NCBI RefSeq assembly: GCF_012103215.1
Contig: NZ_JAAVNE010000012.1
Location: forward strand, 1 to 64,000
DNA length: 64,000 nucleotides
Direction of reading: 5' to 3'
DNA from: Falsiroseomonas selenitidurans
Lineage (GTDB): Bacteria; Pseudomonadota; Alphaproteobacteria; Acetobacterales; Acetobacteraceae
The position numbers were made by a program, and so were the translations under genes. Positions 41,794-50,596 of this stretch are shown one piece after another. Every line of letters starts with the position of its first letter. Positions within the stretch are counted from its first letter, which is position 1. Under the pieces are notes generated by a model. That model was not told the DNA's origin, ran no database searches, and saw only the letters and a program-made list of their open reading frames with translations.

Positions 41794-41982
41794 TCACCAG
41801 CTTGTCCACGCCGCCGAGCCGGCCATTAGTGTGGCGCCTGCAGTTGCCATCGTCCCACCGGAAAGGGCCAGCACCGGGGGCCCGACGGGCGCGCACCAGA
41901 CGACCAGTGCCAAAGCCGGCGTGCCATTGTGGACGAACAGGCTGACGATCTCGAGCAGGATGGTGCGAAACGCTCCAATCAT
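41794..41982 (-). CDS. small hydrophobic protein, hypothetical
   Basis: From the ATG at 41982 the minus strand encodes about 62 residues with a hydrophobic centre (NGTPALALVVWCAPVGPPVL) and Gly/Ala-rich end. It looks like a short membrane protein but may be the 5' piece of a gene cut by the IS5 element. Not recognised. Confidence 0.3.
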   Translation of the reverse strand: MIGAFRTILLEIVSLFVHNGTPALALVVWCAPVGPPVLALSGGTMATAGATLMAGSAAWTSW

Positions 41983-42164
41983 GGGGCCTCCGTCGGCTGC
42001 GCGGCTGAAGCGGCCATCGCCAGGTCCGAGGTCGAGCATCTGGTCACCCTCGCACCCGCCAGGCGCGCTTTTTTTCAGAGCCTGGGAATAAACCGGCGTT
42101 CTCGGCATCTCACTTCCAAGCCGTATCGCCCGAGTTCGGGTCGATGCCTGACAGGAGCGCCCGC

Positions 42165-43589
42165 GTGACCCAGACCCCCACCCCTCCCACGTCCCGGCGC
42201 GATGCGTTGACACTGGCCACGGGCCTGGTCGCCGCTTTGGGAACCATGGCCGCCGCGCCCGCCCGGGGGCAGCCCGCGCCCGCCGCACAGCCGACACACG
42301 GCCATGCCTCAGCCGCCGCGGGATCCATGGGCGACGGCGTCTGGATCTGCTGCGAGGACAGCAACACGCTTGTGGTCATCGACCCGGTGCGCCTCGTGGT
42401 GCAGACCAGCGTCAATCTCACCTCCTTCGATGAGGATCGCCGCCCTCCGTTCCGCTTCGTGACCGGCGGCTTCATGCCGACGCATGGCGCCATGGTGCAG
42501 AAGCCGCTTTATCACGGCGCCATCTCGATCCACGGCGCGGTGCCAAACCCGGATTCCACACTGGTCGCCACCACCGGGCGCGGCACCAGCAACCTCTACC
42601 TCATCGATACAGCGACGCGACGCATCATCGGCAACCGGCCCAATCCTCAGGCCTCCGCGCAGACCAACCCCGACCGCCTGACCAGCGGCGTCTTCGTGGG
42701 TCGCGAGCCCCACGAGCCGACCTTCACCCGCAACGGGCGGGAACTGTGGGTGACCGTGCGCGGCGAGGACCGCATCGCGGTGCTCGACGTCCAGAAGGCA
42801 CGGGAGGAAAGTGCCGGCGGTCCTCCCGGGCACGCCATCCGGGGCTTCGTCGACACCATGCCCGGCCCGGCGCATGCCTGGTTCTCGGCCGATGGCAGCC
42901 GCGCCGTGGTCATCAGCCAGAAAGCCTCCCTGATCGACCTGCTGGACGTCACCTACGATGCGTCGGGCTTCAGCACGGCGCGGCGCAGCGCACGGCTCGA
43001 TGTCAACGCGCAGGACCGCTTCGGATTCAGCCCCTTCCTGAAGCTCAGCCCGGATGGGCGCGAATTCTGGATCAGCCACAAGCTGGCGGACTCGCTCTCC
43101 GTGCTCCCGGCCGATGGCCGGGCCATCGCGGAGACCATCCCGCTCGGGGCTCTGGCGCGGCCCAACCACGTGGAATTCGTCGAGAATGCCCAAGGCCGCG
43201 CGGTCTATGCCAGCCTCGGCCGGATCGACGACGGCGCGGGGCCGGGCGGCGGCGCATCGTCCAAGCTCGCCATCATCGACCGCTCGGCACCGCTCGGGCA
43301 ACGCCGGGTCGTGGGCGAGATCGCGACCGGCGGGCGGGAAGCGCACGGGCTGTGGCTCGATCCCGCCGGCACCCGGCTGTTCGTCGTGCATGAGCAGGAT
43401 GAGCTGCCGGGCACGCCTGGCGCCGGGCAGACGCTGTGCACGGTGCTCGATGTGACGGATCCCTTCCGGCCGCGCTTCGTCGACCGGGTGATGCTTGGTG
43501 ATCTGGCGTTGCCATCGGGCGGGCTGCGGAACAAGAAGGGCATCAACCTCGTCTTCATCCGTCCCGGCGCCAGGAGCGTCACGGCATGA
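42165..43589 (+). CDS. exported YncE-like beta-propeller protein
   Basis: A 474-residue protein from the GTG at 42165 (AGGAG seven bases upstream); an ATG at 42144 adds 7 residues. The N-terminus TSRRDALTLATGLVAALGTM is a likely Tat signal. The body holds repeated beta-propeller blades of the YncE/surface-antigen kind: NTLVVIDPVRLVVQTSVNL, TSNLYLIDTATRRIIGN, DRIAVLDVQKA, ADSLSVLPADGRAIA. It starts a four-gene operon with overlapping stops and starts (DUF305, ECF sigma, anti-sigma), so it is probably a periplasmic sensor, metal-handling or stress-related protein; the ligand is unknown. Confidence 0.8.
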   Translation: MTQTPTPPTSRRDALTLATGLVAALGTMAAAPARGQPAPAAQPTHGHASAAAGSMGDGVWICCEDSNTLVVIDPVRLVVQTSVNLTSFDEDRRPPFRFVTGGFMPTHGAMVQKPLYHGAISIHGAVPNPDSTLVATTGRGTSNLYLIDTATRRIIGNRPNPQASAQTNPDRLTSGVFVGREPHEPTFTRNGRELWVTVRGEDRIAVLDVQKAREESAGGPPGHAIRGFVDTMPGPAHAWFSADGSRAVVISQKASLIDLLDVTYDASGFSTARRSARLDVNAQDRFGFSPFLKLSPDGREFWISHKLADSLSVLPADGRAIAETIPLGALARPNHVEFVENAQGRAVYASLGRIDDGAGPGGGASSKLAIIDRSAPLGQRRVVGEIATGGREAHGLWLDPAGTRLFVVHEQDELPGTPGAGQTLCTVLDVTDPFRPRFVDRVMLGDLALPSGGLRNKKGINLVFIRPGARSVTA

Positions 43590-43969
43590 CCGATACGGCG
43601 CATGCGCATCATCATCATGGGCCGATCGGCGGTGCCCAGTCATGGGCTGATGCGGCCGACCCATTCGCGCGAGCGATGTCCGCGGCCATGGAGCGTATGA
43701 TGGTGGACATGCATGCCGCGCCACCCACCGGTGATCCGGATCAGGATTTCCTCGCCATGATGGCGCCCCACCATGAAGGCGCGATCGAAATGGCGCGGCT
43801 GCTGCTGCTGCACGGCCGGGATCCGCTGACGCGCCGGCTGGCAGAGGAGATCATGGCAGGGCAGACCGTCGAAGTCGCGGCGATGCAGGCCCGCCTCGCG
43901 GCACTGCGCCGCCCGGGCGACGAATTCCCGGCCCTGGGCGGCACGCGCGGGAGCGCCCCTGCGCGATGA
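43586..43969 (+). CDS. DUF305-family protein
   Basis: A 127-residue four-helix protein of the DUF305 (ferritin-like) type. AHAHHHHGPIGG is a His-rich N-terminal stretch; the conserved core is DPDQDFLAMMAPHHEGAIEM with MAPHHEGAIEMA, and LAEEIMAGQTVEVAAMQARL closes the fold. No signal peptide. DUF305 proteins are often found with copper or metal stress genes; the His cluster here fits metal binding. It overlaps both neighbours by 4 bp (ATGA). Confidence 0.85.
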   Translation: MTDTAHAHHHHGPIGGAQSWADAADPFARAMSAAMERMMVDMHAAPPTGDPDQDFLAMMAPHHEGAIEMARLLLLHGRDPLTRRLAEEIMAGQTVEVAAMQARLAALRRPGDEFPALGGTRGSAPAR

Positions 43970-44523
43970 TGGCCGGCGGCGAGCGCGCAATGGCGGCCTT
44001 GATCGAGCCGCATATCCCGGCCCTCCGCCGCTTCGCCTGGGCGCTGTTGCGCGATCGCACGGCCGCCGATGACCTGGTGCAGGATTGCCTGGAGCACGCG
44101 ATTTCAAGCTGGCAGTTCCGCCGCCACGAAACCGATGCGAAAGCCTGGCTGTTCGCGATCCTGCACAATCTGTTTCGGATGGGGCGGCGCAGCGCCTCCC
44201 GCCGCGGCCATGTGCTGCCGCTGGACGAGCAGGGCGATGAGGGTTTCCAGATTGCCGATCCAACCGCCGATCACGTGGCCGAGCATCGCCTGGTCTGGCG
44301 CGATGCGCTGATCGCCCTCGAAGCGCTGCCCGAGGATCAGCGCATTGTCCTGTTGCTGGTCGGCGTCGAGGATTTTTCCTACGATGTCGCGGCAAAGCTC
44401 ACCGGCGTGCCGGTCGGGACCGTGATGTCGCGGCTGGCACGCGGGCGCGAAAGATTGCGCCGCCTGATCGCCGGCGACAGCCGCGCCGACCTCGCCAAAC
44501 CCCCGTTGCGGAGAGTGAAGTGA
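43966..44523 (+). CDS. ECF-type RNA polymerase sigma factor
   Basis: A 185-residue sigma-70 family factor. Region 2 spans about residues 15-80 (LRRFAWALLRDRTAADDLVQ, AKAWLFAILHNLFRM), and region 4 about 105-165 (ALEALPEDQRIVLLLVGVED, AAKLTGVPVGTVMSRLARGR). There is no C-terminal extension. It overlaps the DUF305 gene and the downstream anti-sigma gene, so activity is probably gated by that membrane protein. The operon start may carry its own promoter (GGGAATAAACC at 42084-42094). Confidence 0.9.
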   Translation: MMAGGERAMAALIEPHIPALRRFAWALLRDRTAADDLVQDCLEHAISSWQFRRHETDAKAWLFAILHNLFRMGRRSASRRGHVLPLDEQGDEGFQIADPTADHVAEHRLVWRDALIALEALPEDQRIVLLLVGVEDFSYDVAAKLTGVPVGTVMSRLARGRERLRRLIAGDSRADLAKPPLRRVK

Positions 44524-45338
44524 CAGTGAACGGCGGCCCCCTGCCGGTAGGCGAGGATGACCTGCAGGGCTGGGTCGATGGCCGTCTGGGCCAGCAGCGA
44601 CAGGCGCTTGTGGAAGCCTGGTTCGCCGAAAACCCGGAGACTGCCGCGCGGTTCCGGGCGATGGCGGCACAGCGCCACGCGCTGCGTGCCGCACTGGGCG
44701 AAGGGCAGGCGGAACCGGTTCCGGCGCGGCTGCGCGTCGCCCACCTGCTGGCGGCGCGGCGCCAGGCCCGGCTGCACGGCATCCGCCGGGTCGCCGCCGT
44801 GGCGGCGTGGTTGGTGATCGGCGGCGGGCTGGGCTGGGTTGGGCATGGGCTGCTGGTGCCGCAGGGCGCCACGGTCACCGCGACGCGGCCGATGGTGGCT
44901 GAAGCGCTGTCGGCGCATCGTGTCTTCGCCGCCGACGCGCTGCGTCCCGTCGAGGTCGCGGCGGCGCAGGAGGCGCAGCTGGTGGGCTGGCTGTCGCACC
45001 GCCTCGGCCGGCCGTTGGAGGCGCCCGATCTGGCGCCGCTCGGCTATCGCCTGCTGGGCGGGCGACTGCTGCCGGGTGCAGCGGGCGATCCGGCGGCCCA
45101 GCTCATGTATGCCGGCCCCGGCGCCGAGCGCGTGACAGTCTATCTCCGCGCCGACCGGGCCGGCGGCGCGGGCACCGAGTTCCGTGTCGCCGAGGTTCCG
45201 GCGCAGGGCATCACCGCCTTCTGGTGGGTGGATCGGGGCTTCGGCTTCGCGGTTGCCGCCGAGGGGCTGGAGCGGGTCGCGCTGCAGCGTGTGGCCGAGA
45301 GTGTGCATCGGCAGGTGGCCCAGTCCCAGGCGTTGTGA
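44520..45338 (+). CDS. membrane anti-sigma factor
   Basis: A 272-residue protein with the usual anti-sigma layout. A cytoplasmic N-terminus (EDDLQGWVDGRLGQQRQALV, residues 11-30) matches zinc-free anti-sigma domains, one membrane helix lies at about residues 88-110 (VAAVAAWLVIGGGLGWVGHG), and a periplasmic C-terminal domain follows with LGYRLLGGRLLPG and TAFWWVDRGFGFAV. The latter pattern is frequent in anti-sigma proteins of this type. The GTG start overlaps the sigma stop. Confidence 0.85.
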   Translation: MTVNGGPLPVGEDDLQGWVDGRLGQQRQALVEAWFAENPETAARFRAMAAQRHALRAALGEGQAEPVPARLRVAHLLAARRQARLHGIRRVAAVAAWLVIGGGLGWVGHGLLVPQGATVTATRPMVAEALSAHRVFAADALRPVEVAAAQEAQLVGWLSHRLGRPLEAPDLAPLGYRLLGGRLLPGAAGDPAAQLMYAGPGAERVTVYLRADRAGGAGTEFRVAEVPAQGITAFWWVDRGFGFAVAAEGLERVALQRVAESVHRQVAQSQAL

Positions 45339-45649
45339 CCGGCGCGGCCTGCGTCACCAGAATCAACGAAACCGCTTGCTCCCACGGAGGCTGTCCCATG
45401 TCGCGAGGCTCGTCCTCTCGCCGTCGGGCCGGGCCTGGGCGGTGCGGGCCGAGACCGTCCTGCCGCCCTTCGGCAACCGCGCGCGCCAGCTGGAGGCGGT
45501 AGGAACCGCGCGCGCAACTCTCTGTGGGCGGAAACAACAGGCGGAGCCATCTGCTGTCCCATGCACCTCGTTGCCGAACGCGGCAATCGGCTCCTGGTCC
45601 TGCTGCAGCGGAAGGCGTCTTCAAGCGCCCTCCGCTGCCAGCTCGCCTG
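45339..45649. other. gap without a supported gene
   Basis: The 311 bp between the anti-sigma gene and the next minus-strand gene carry short frames only. One plus-strand frame (HVARLVLSPSGRAWAVRAE) could be a relic, but it has no usable start and no family match that I recognise. Confidence 0.4.
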
Positions 45650-46120
45650 CTACTCCCGCGACGGCTCGATTCTGCGGGATGCGGTTCGGATCGGCGTGCC
45701 GGGCGACGTCGTCTCGAGTAGCGAGCCGTCACCGCCGATCAGCGCCATCTGCAGCCAATCAGTCGCCGCGGGCACCCAGACCGTCGTGAAGTCTTCACCG
45801 CTTCCCACGGCAACCGGCACCATCCCGACGCGTGGGCGCTGCGCAAGCTGCGGATCGAGATGGGTGAGCGTCGTGTCCTCGCCACTGCCGGTAACGACCA
45901 CGCGGCCGCCACCGACGATGTTGCCGAGCGGTCCCGGCCCGTAGTCGATGGTACTGTTCTCGCCGCTTTCGACGATGCGCGGGTAGTAGGGCTGCGCCGC
46001 CGCCAGGGCCGGCAATAGCCCGAACCCGATGGCGGCCAGCGCAAGACGCGAGCTGCGACGCATTCCGGCGCGCCAAGAAACGTCCTTGTGCGCGGCGACT
46101 CGGCAGATGATGTCGTGCAT
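45650..46120 (-). CDS. exported hypothetical protein
   Basis: A 156-residue protein. The ATG at 46120 has a strong GAGGAGG five bases upstream; an ATG at 46063 gives the bare signal peptide. Residues 20-42 (RRSSRLALAAIGFGLLPALA) form a signal peptide, giving a mature protein of about 113 residues with repeated G-x-G-E-D motifs: ESGENSTIDYGPGPLGN, VVTGSGEDTTLTHLDPQ and VAVGSGEDFTTVWVP. The repeats look like short beta-strand hairpins. I do not recognise the family. It stands alone between the anti-sigma gene and the sensor kinase. Confidence 0.6.
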   Translation of the reverse strand: MHDIICRVAAHKDVSWRAGMRRSSRLALAAIGFGLLPALAAAQPYYPRIVESGENSTIDYGPGPLGNIVGGGRVVVTGSGEDTTLTHLDPQLAQRPRVGMVPVAVGSGEDFTTVWVPAATDWLQMALIGGDGSLLETTSPGTPIRTASRRIEPSRE

Positions 46121-46289
46121 GACGACCTCCTCGTTGGTGATGCAAGGAGAATGGTCGCAACGCGCGACTCATTGATGTCAGATGCGCGCTGCTGCGTTAC
46201 CGCCGCAACACCAAGCCGGGTGAGCAGGATGGCGGTACGGCGTTGCTTCGGCTGAAGGCGAGCGCGTTCGGGCGGCGGCCGCAGCTGCG

Positions 46290-48671
46290 TCAGGCCGGAA
46301 GGGTCGGCCGCGCCAGGCATCGGCGCAGCGCCGTCGCCAGCTCGTCGGAAGCGAGCGGCCAGCCGATGCAGTCAAAGCCGCTGACGGGCGTCGTGGCCGC
46401 GAGAATGATGGGCAGGGCAGGCGCCACACGGCGAACCTTCCGGGCGATTTCCGCACTCCCCTCCGGCAGCAATGCAGCGTCAAAGCGTCGCGGCACCGCA
46501 TGCAATGCGGCGAGCGCCGAGGTGACAGCACGGAAGCCATGCGGCTCATAGCCGAGGACGGCGAGCAGCTCCTCCTCGCGATGCAGCCGGTCATCGTCGT
46601 AGAGAACCAGCACGGCCTCGCCTTCGCCGCGCGGCATCTCGCGACGCATGGCCTCCGCCGCGACGGCACGCGGCAGCCACACTTCAAAACAGCTTCCCTG
46701 CCCCGGGGTACTACGCACCGCCATGCCCCCTCCGTGCGCGAGCACGATCTCTCCCGCCGTCGCAAGGCCGAGACCGTGGCCGGCCCGGCGCGTGGTGAAG
46801 AAGGGCTCGAAGATGCGGCCGAGTGTGGTGGCGTCCATGCCCGGCCCCGTGTCGCTGACGCGGATGATGAGGTAGTGATCGGGCCGCAGCTCGCCCAGCC
46901 GGAGCGCGCGCTTTTCGTGAAGGGCGCGCCGCTCGACCTCGATCACCACCTCGCCAGGTCCCTCCATGGCCTGGGCCGCGTTGCGGCAGAGATTCACAAT
47001 CACCTGCTGGATCCGCGTCGCATCGCCCGAAACCATGACGCTTTCCGACGGGAGTCCAACCGTCAACCGCACATCAGGCGGAAGCATGACGCGCAGCAGC
47101 GCCTCCGTCTCGGCAAGCAGGGCTTCAACCTCCACCTCGCCCTGTGGCGTTGGCTGCCGCCCGCCGAATGCGAGGATGTCCGACGCCAGGTCGCGGGCGC
47201 GTTCCGCGGCACGGCGGATATCCGCGAGCCGAGCGCCGGAGGACCCCGCCTGCGCCATTTCGGTGAAGCCCAGAATGGCGCCGATGATATTGTTGAAGTT
47301 ATGGGCGATGCCGCTGGCGAAAGTGCCGAGCATCTCCATCTGGCGTGACCGCGCATCCTGCGCGGCCAGGCGCGAGCGCTCCGCCTCCAGACGGCTGCGC
47401 GTGATGAGATTGAGGACGGCATCGAGCGCGAGGCCCAGCGAGCCCAGCTCCTGCTCCGACGGCAGGCGGCTGGGGCGGGTCAGGTCGCAGCCAAGCAGGA
47501 CGGCGACCCCGTCCTCCGTCCGGCGCACCGCCGCCATCCAGGCATGCAGGCCACCGGGGATGTCGCGCAGATCCGGGTGTCCGGGCGGCAGGCGGATCGT
47601 CCCTTGCGGCGAAGGTGGATGGCGGTTGGCCAGTGCAAGCACGGCCTCCGGCCAGCCTTCCGGCGGCGTGGCGCCATCGGTCGTCCAGACATGCGCGGCG
47701 GGGACATGCGCCGAACCTGCCTGGCCGGCGGTCGCCAGGTAGGCACGCTGTGCGCCGAGGCGTTGGGCGATCTCCTCCAACGCATGGCTGACGCCCGCCT
47801 CCGCCTCGCTCAGGCCGGTGCCAATCAGCCGGGCCGAGAGGCGGGCCAGCATATGCTCGAAGGCAGCGTGGCGCCGCATCGCGAGCGCCCGGGCGCTTAG
47901 CCGCATGCCCAGCAGCAGCAAGCCGCCGAGCAGCAGCACCGCGCTGGCATAGAGCAGCAGCCGGTAGCGACGTGCGGCGGCCTCCGCCGCCTCGCGCCGG
48001 ACCTCGACCTCGGCGGCGATCGCTTCACGGACCGGCGCGCTCGCATGGGATTGGAGGTCGCGGAGCAACCCGTCCACGCGCGGCAGCAGGTCCTGAAGCA
48101 GCGCGCCATGCGCAAGCAGGGCAGCGGCCGGGCCACGCTCACTCTCCGGAACCGCCTGCAGTTGCAGATCGGCAAGGCCTCGTCGCACCTCGTCCAGCAC
48201 CAGAGCCGAGGTGTCGAGCGTCAGGTGCAGGATCGCCGAGCCGAGACGGCCAGCCTCCGCGACTGGCACGCCGCCCCCGGGCGGGGCGGAGAGGCGGACG
48301 GTCAGGCGGCCAACCTGCGCCAGGGAGTTCCGCAGCAGCGCATTGTCGCTCTTGCTGGCCTCGACCAGCCTTTCCTGTCGCAGGCGCCAGGCCTCCAGCC
48401 GGTCCGCCTGCTCCGGCGTCGTGAACGCGCGCAGCCGCGCGACGGCGGCTTCGACCTGGCGCCCCGCGCGCACCAGCGGGTCATAGTCGCGCAGCAATCC
48501 GGCGCGGGCGGAGAGCAGGTCGCGCCGGATCATGGCCTCGGCCAACTCCACCTCGTCCAGCAACTGCATCGCCGTGTCGAAAGGCCGCTGGTCCACGGCG
48601 AGGCCGCGCAGCAGCAGCCAGGTGAGAAGGAGCAGCGCGGCCGCCACGCCGGCGGCGATGCCGGCCTTCAT
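46290..48671 (-). CDS. hybrid-like sensor histidine kinase with degenerate receiver
   Basis: A 793-residue membrane kinase. Helix 1 is at residues 5-25, then a periplasmic helical sensor of about 205 residues, helix 2 at about 237-257 (LLLYASAVLLLGGLLLLGM), a GAF-like region, then the H-box (SGIAHNFNNIIGAI), N-box (VNLCRNAAQAM) and G-boxes (DTGPGMDATTLG, GHGLGLATAGEIV). The C-terminal 110 residues resemble a receiver (VLVLYDDDRLHREEELLAVL), but the phosphoacceptor Asp position reads FDAALLPEG and no Lys is seen near the end. The ATG at 48671 overlaps the peroxidase gene; the longer open frame to 49268 is antisense-like extension. Confidence 0.88.
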   Translation of the reverse strand: MKAGIAAGVAAALLLLTWLLLRGLAVDQRPFDTAMQLLDEVELAEAMIRRDLLSARAGLLRDYDPLVRAGRQVEAAVARLRAFTTPEQADRLEAWRLRQERLVEASKSDNALLRNSLAQVGRLTVRLSAPPGGGVPVAEAGRLGSAILHLTLDTSALVLDEVRRGLADLQLQAVPESERGPAAALLAHGALLQDLLPRVDGLLRDLQSHASAPVREAIAAEVEVRREAAEAAARRYRLLLYASAVLLLGGLLLLGMRLSARALAMRRHAAFEHMLARLSARLIGTGLSEAEAGVSHALEEIAQRLGAQRAYLATAGQAGSAHVPAAHVWTTDGATPPEGWPEAVLALANRHPPSPQGTIRLPPGHPDLRDIPGGLHAWMAAVRRTEDGVAVLLGCDLTRPSRLPSEQELGSLGLALDAVLNLITRSRLEAERSRLAAQDARSRQMEMLGTFASGIAHNFNNIIGAILGFTEMAQAGSSGARLADIRRAAERARDLASDILAFGGRQPTPQGEVEVEALLAETEALLRVMLPPDVRLTVGLPSESVMVSGDATRIQQVIVNLCRNAAQAMEGPGEVVIEVERRALHEKRALRLGELRPDHYLIIRVSDTGPGMDATTLGRIFEPFFTTRRAGHGLGLATAGEIVLAHGGGMAVRSTPGQGSCFEVWLPRAVAAEAMRREMPRGEGEAVLVLYDDDRLHREEELLAVLGYEPHGFRAVTSALAALHAVPRRFDAALLPEGSAEIARKVRRVAPALPIILAATTPVSGFDCIGWPLASDELATALRRCLARPTLPA

Positions 48672-49654
48672 GGCGGCGGGGCAAGCGGGATGCCGCGGTA
48701 GTTTCCCGTCAGCGTGCGCAGGAAGGCGACGATCAACGCGACCTGCCCGCCGTCCAGCACGAGATTCAGCTGAGCGAGCCCCATGCCGCGTACCGCTCCC
48801 TCCAGCGTGGCCGCGCTGCCGTCGTGGAAATAGGGCGCGGTCACAGCGACGTTGCGCAGGCTTGGCACGCGCAGAACCTCCGGCTCCGGCCTTGCAAGCG
48901 CGTGAAAAATCCCGTGCCGCTGGAACAGGTTGCCACCGACATTCACCCCCTGGTGGCAGGCCACGCAGCCGATGCCGCGGAACAGCGCGTAGCCTTCCTG
49001 TTCCTCCTGCGTGATCGCGTCGGCCTCGCCGGCGAGCCACCGATCGAAGCGGCTGCCAGGGGTGAGGAGGCTTCGCTGGAAGGTGGCAAGCGCATCCAGC
49101 AGGGCGTCCCTGTCGGGTGGGCGGCCATAGGCACCGCGGAAGGCGGCGACCAGGGACGGATCTTGCCCCAGGCGCGCCAGCACCGTCTCGGGGCTTGACC
49201 CCATGATGGCGGGGTTGCGCAGCAGGGCTTCGGCCTTTTCTTCCAAGCTGCGCGCACCACCCTGCCAACCGAGCCGGAAATTGAGCGCGGCGTTGAAGAC
49301 GGTGGCCGTGTTCAGCGGCAAACGTCCTCCATCCAGCCCGATGTCGCGCCAGTTCCGGGTGGCGCCATTGGTTCGCAGATCGTGGCAGGACGCGCAGGAG
49401 CGAGAGCCGTCACCCGACAGGCGCGTATCGGCGAACAGGCGCTCACCCAGCGCACGCCGGCGCTCATCCACCGCCAGGGGGCGCAGGATGCCGATCGGAT
49501 GCTGCCAGTCCAGCGCAGCCGTGACATGGGGCGGGGGCTGAACCGTCCTCTTCTCCATCGGGTTCCACAGGAAAGCCGCGGCGGCCAGCGCCAGGAGCGG
49601 AATCGCCACCCGCCACCACCTGGCGCCGCCGACCCTGCCAGCCGCACCACGCAT
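48668..49654 (-). CDS. di-heme cytochrome c peroxidase/MauG-like protein
   Basis: A 328-residue periplasmic protein with an N-terminal anchor or signal (residues 15-31). It has two heme c sites, CASCH at 87-91 and CVACH at about 230. The conserved blocks LFADTRLSGDGSRSCASCHD, LPLNTATVFNAALNFRLGW and VPSLRNVAVTAPYFHDGSA are those of bacterial cytochrome c peroxidases. It is encoded between a response regulator and the sensor kinase, with 1- and 4-bp overlaps. That suggests peroxide defence or that redox state is sensed by this system. Confidence 0.88.
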   Translation of the reverse strand: MRGAAGRVGGARWWRVAIPLLALAAAAFLWNPMEKRTVQPPPHVTAALDWQHPIGILRPLAVDERRRALGERLFADTRLSGDGSRSCASCHDLRTNGATRNWRDIGLDGGRLPLNTATVFNAALNFRLGWQGGARSLEEKAEALLRNPAIMGSSPETVLARLGQDPSLVAAFRGAYGRPPDRDALLDALATFQRSLLTPGSRFDRWLAGEADAITQEEQEGYALFRGIGCVACHQGVNVGGNLFQRHGIFHALARPEPEVLRVPSLRNVAVTAPYFHDGSAATLEGAVRGMGLAQLNLVLDGGQVALIVAFLRTLTGNYRGIPLAPPP

Positions 49655-50406
49655 CAGATTCGTTCGACGGTGACGTCGAACACATAGCCGATGCCGCGCT
49701 CGGTGCGGATCATGCTGGGCGCGCGGTCGGCGTCAAGCTTGCGCCGCAGCCGCAGCACCTGCACGTCGATGCTGCGATCGAAGACGTCCTCATGCATGCG
49801 CGTCGCCTGCAGCAGATTCTCGCGCGAAAGGGGCCGCCGGGGCGCGTCGAGGAAGGCCGAGAGCAGCGCGAATTCACCCTTCGTGAGGCGCACCTCCGCT
49901 CCGTCCGGGGCGGTCAGGCGCCTGATGCGGCGGTCCAGGACCCAGCCCTCGAAACGGTGCCGAACCGCCTCGCGGCGCGGGCCGGGGTTCACCGCCTGGC
50001 GGCGCAGCACCGCGCGAATGCGCGCCAGCAATTCGCGCGGGCTGAAGGGCTTTGTGACGTAGTCGTCGGCGCCCAGTTCCAGGCCGATGACGCGGTCCAC
50101 CTCCTCCCGCCGCTCGCCGGTGATGATGATCACCGGAAGATCGGAACGGGCGCGGATGTCGCGCAGAAGGTCCAGCCCGCTCTGCGCGCCAAGGCGCAGG
50201 TCCAGCAGGATCATCGCCAGATCATCCCGCGCGAGTTGACGCTCGACGTCCTGGCGTTCGACGACGCCCGTCGCGCGGAGACCGTTGTCGAGCAGGAAAT
50301 CCACGACCATGCGGCGCATGTCGGGGTCGTCGTCCACGACGAGAACCCGGGGCGACCAGGGCGGTGATCCGGAGCTGGCGGGCTGGTCCTGGAAGGTCGG
50401 CAACAT
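49654..50406 (-). CDS. OmpR-family response regulator
   Basis: A 250-residue regulator with a 20-residue polar N-terminal extension. The receiver has the acidic pair VLVVDDDPDMRR, phosphoacceptor Asp in AMILLDLRLGA, Thr in IITGERR and Lys in DYVTKPFSPRE. The C-terminal winged helix holds VRLTKGEFALLSAFLDAPRR and DRSIDVQVLRLRRKLDAD. First gene of the operon with the di-heme peroxidase and the kinase. Expected to be phosphorylated by that kinase and to control this or nearby genes. Confidence 0.9.
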   Translation of the reverse strand: MLPTFQDQPASSGSPPWSPRVLVVDDDPDMRRMVVDFLLDNGLRATGVVERQDVERQLARDDLAMILLDLRLGAQSGLDLLRDIRARSDLPVIIITGERREEVDRVIGLELGADDYVTKPFSPRELLARIRAVLRRQAVNPGPRREAVRHRFEGWVLDRRIRRLTAPDGAEVRLTKGEFALLSAFLDAPRRPLSRENLLQATRMHEDVFDRSIDVQVLRLRRKLDADRAPSMIRTERGIGYVFDVTVERI

Positions 50407-50548
50407 CGTCAGTGTTCCCAGCGGGCTCTGCGGTGATCGGCACCGGTGACGGAAGGGACCGCGCCGGCGGAGGAGGCACGCCTGCCTATCGCATCGAACG
50501 GCTGCGCCACCGGGAGGCGTCGCGCAGGCCAGCGGGGCACACGCGGCC

Positions 50549-50574
50549 GGCCGTCAGCGCCGGGCGGCGCTGAC
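50549..50574. terminator. strong hairpin after the alpha/beta hydrolase gene
   Basis: CCGTCAGCGCC-GGGC-GGCGCTGACGG gives an 11-bp perfect stem with a 4-nt loop, 23 bp past the minus-strand hydrolase stop. No U-tract follows. It lies in the 190-bp gap upstream of the response-regulator gene. Confidence 0.5.
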
Positions 50575-50596
50575 GGTCCCGGGGTCGGTTGCGCCG

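Noticed and set aside
46290-49268. 992-codon sensor kinase ORF
   Set aside because: The first 199 codons overlap the di-heme peroxidase gene in another frame and have no membrane or sensor features; the start at 48671 fits.
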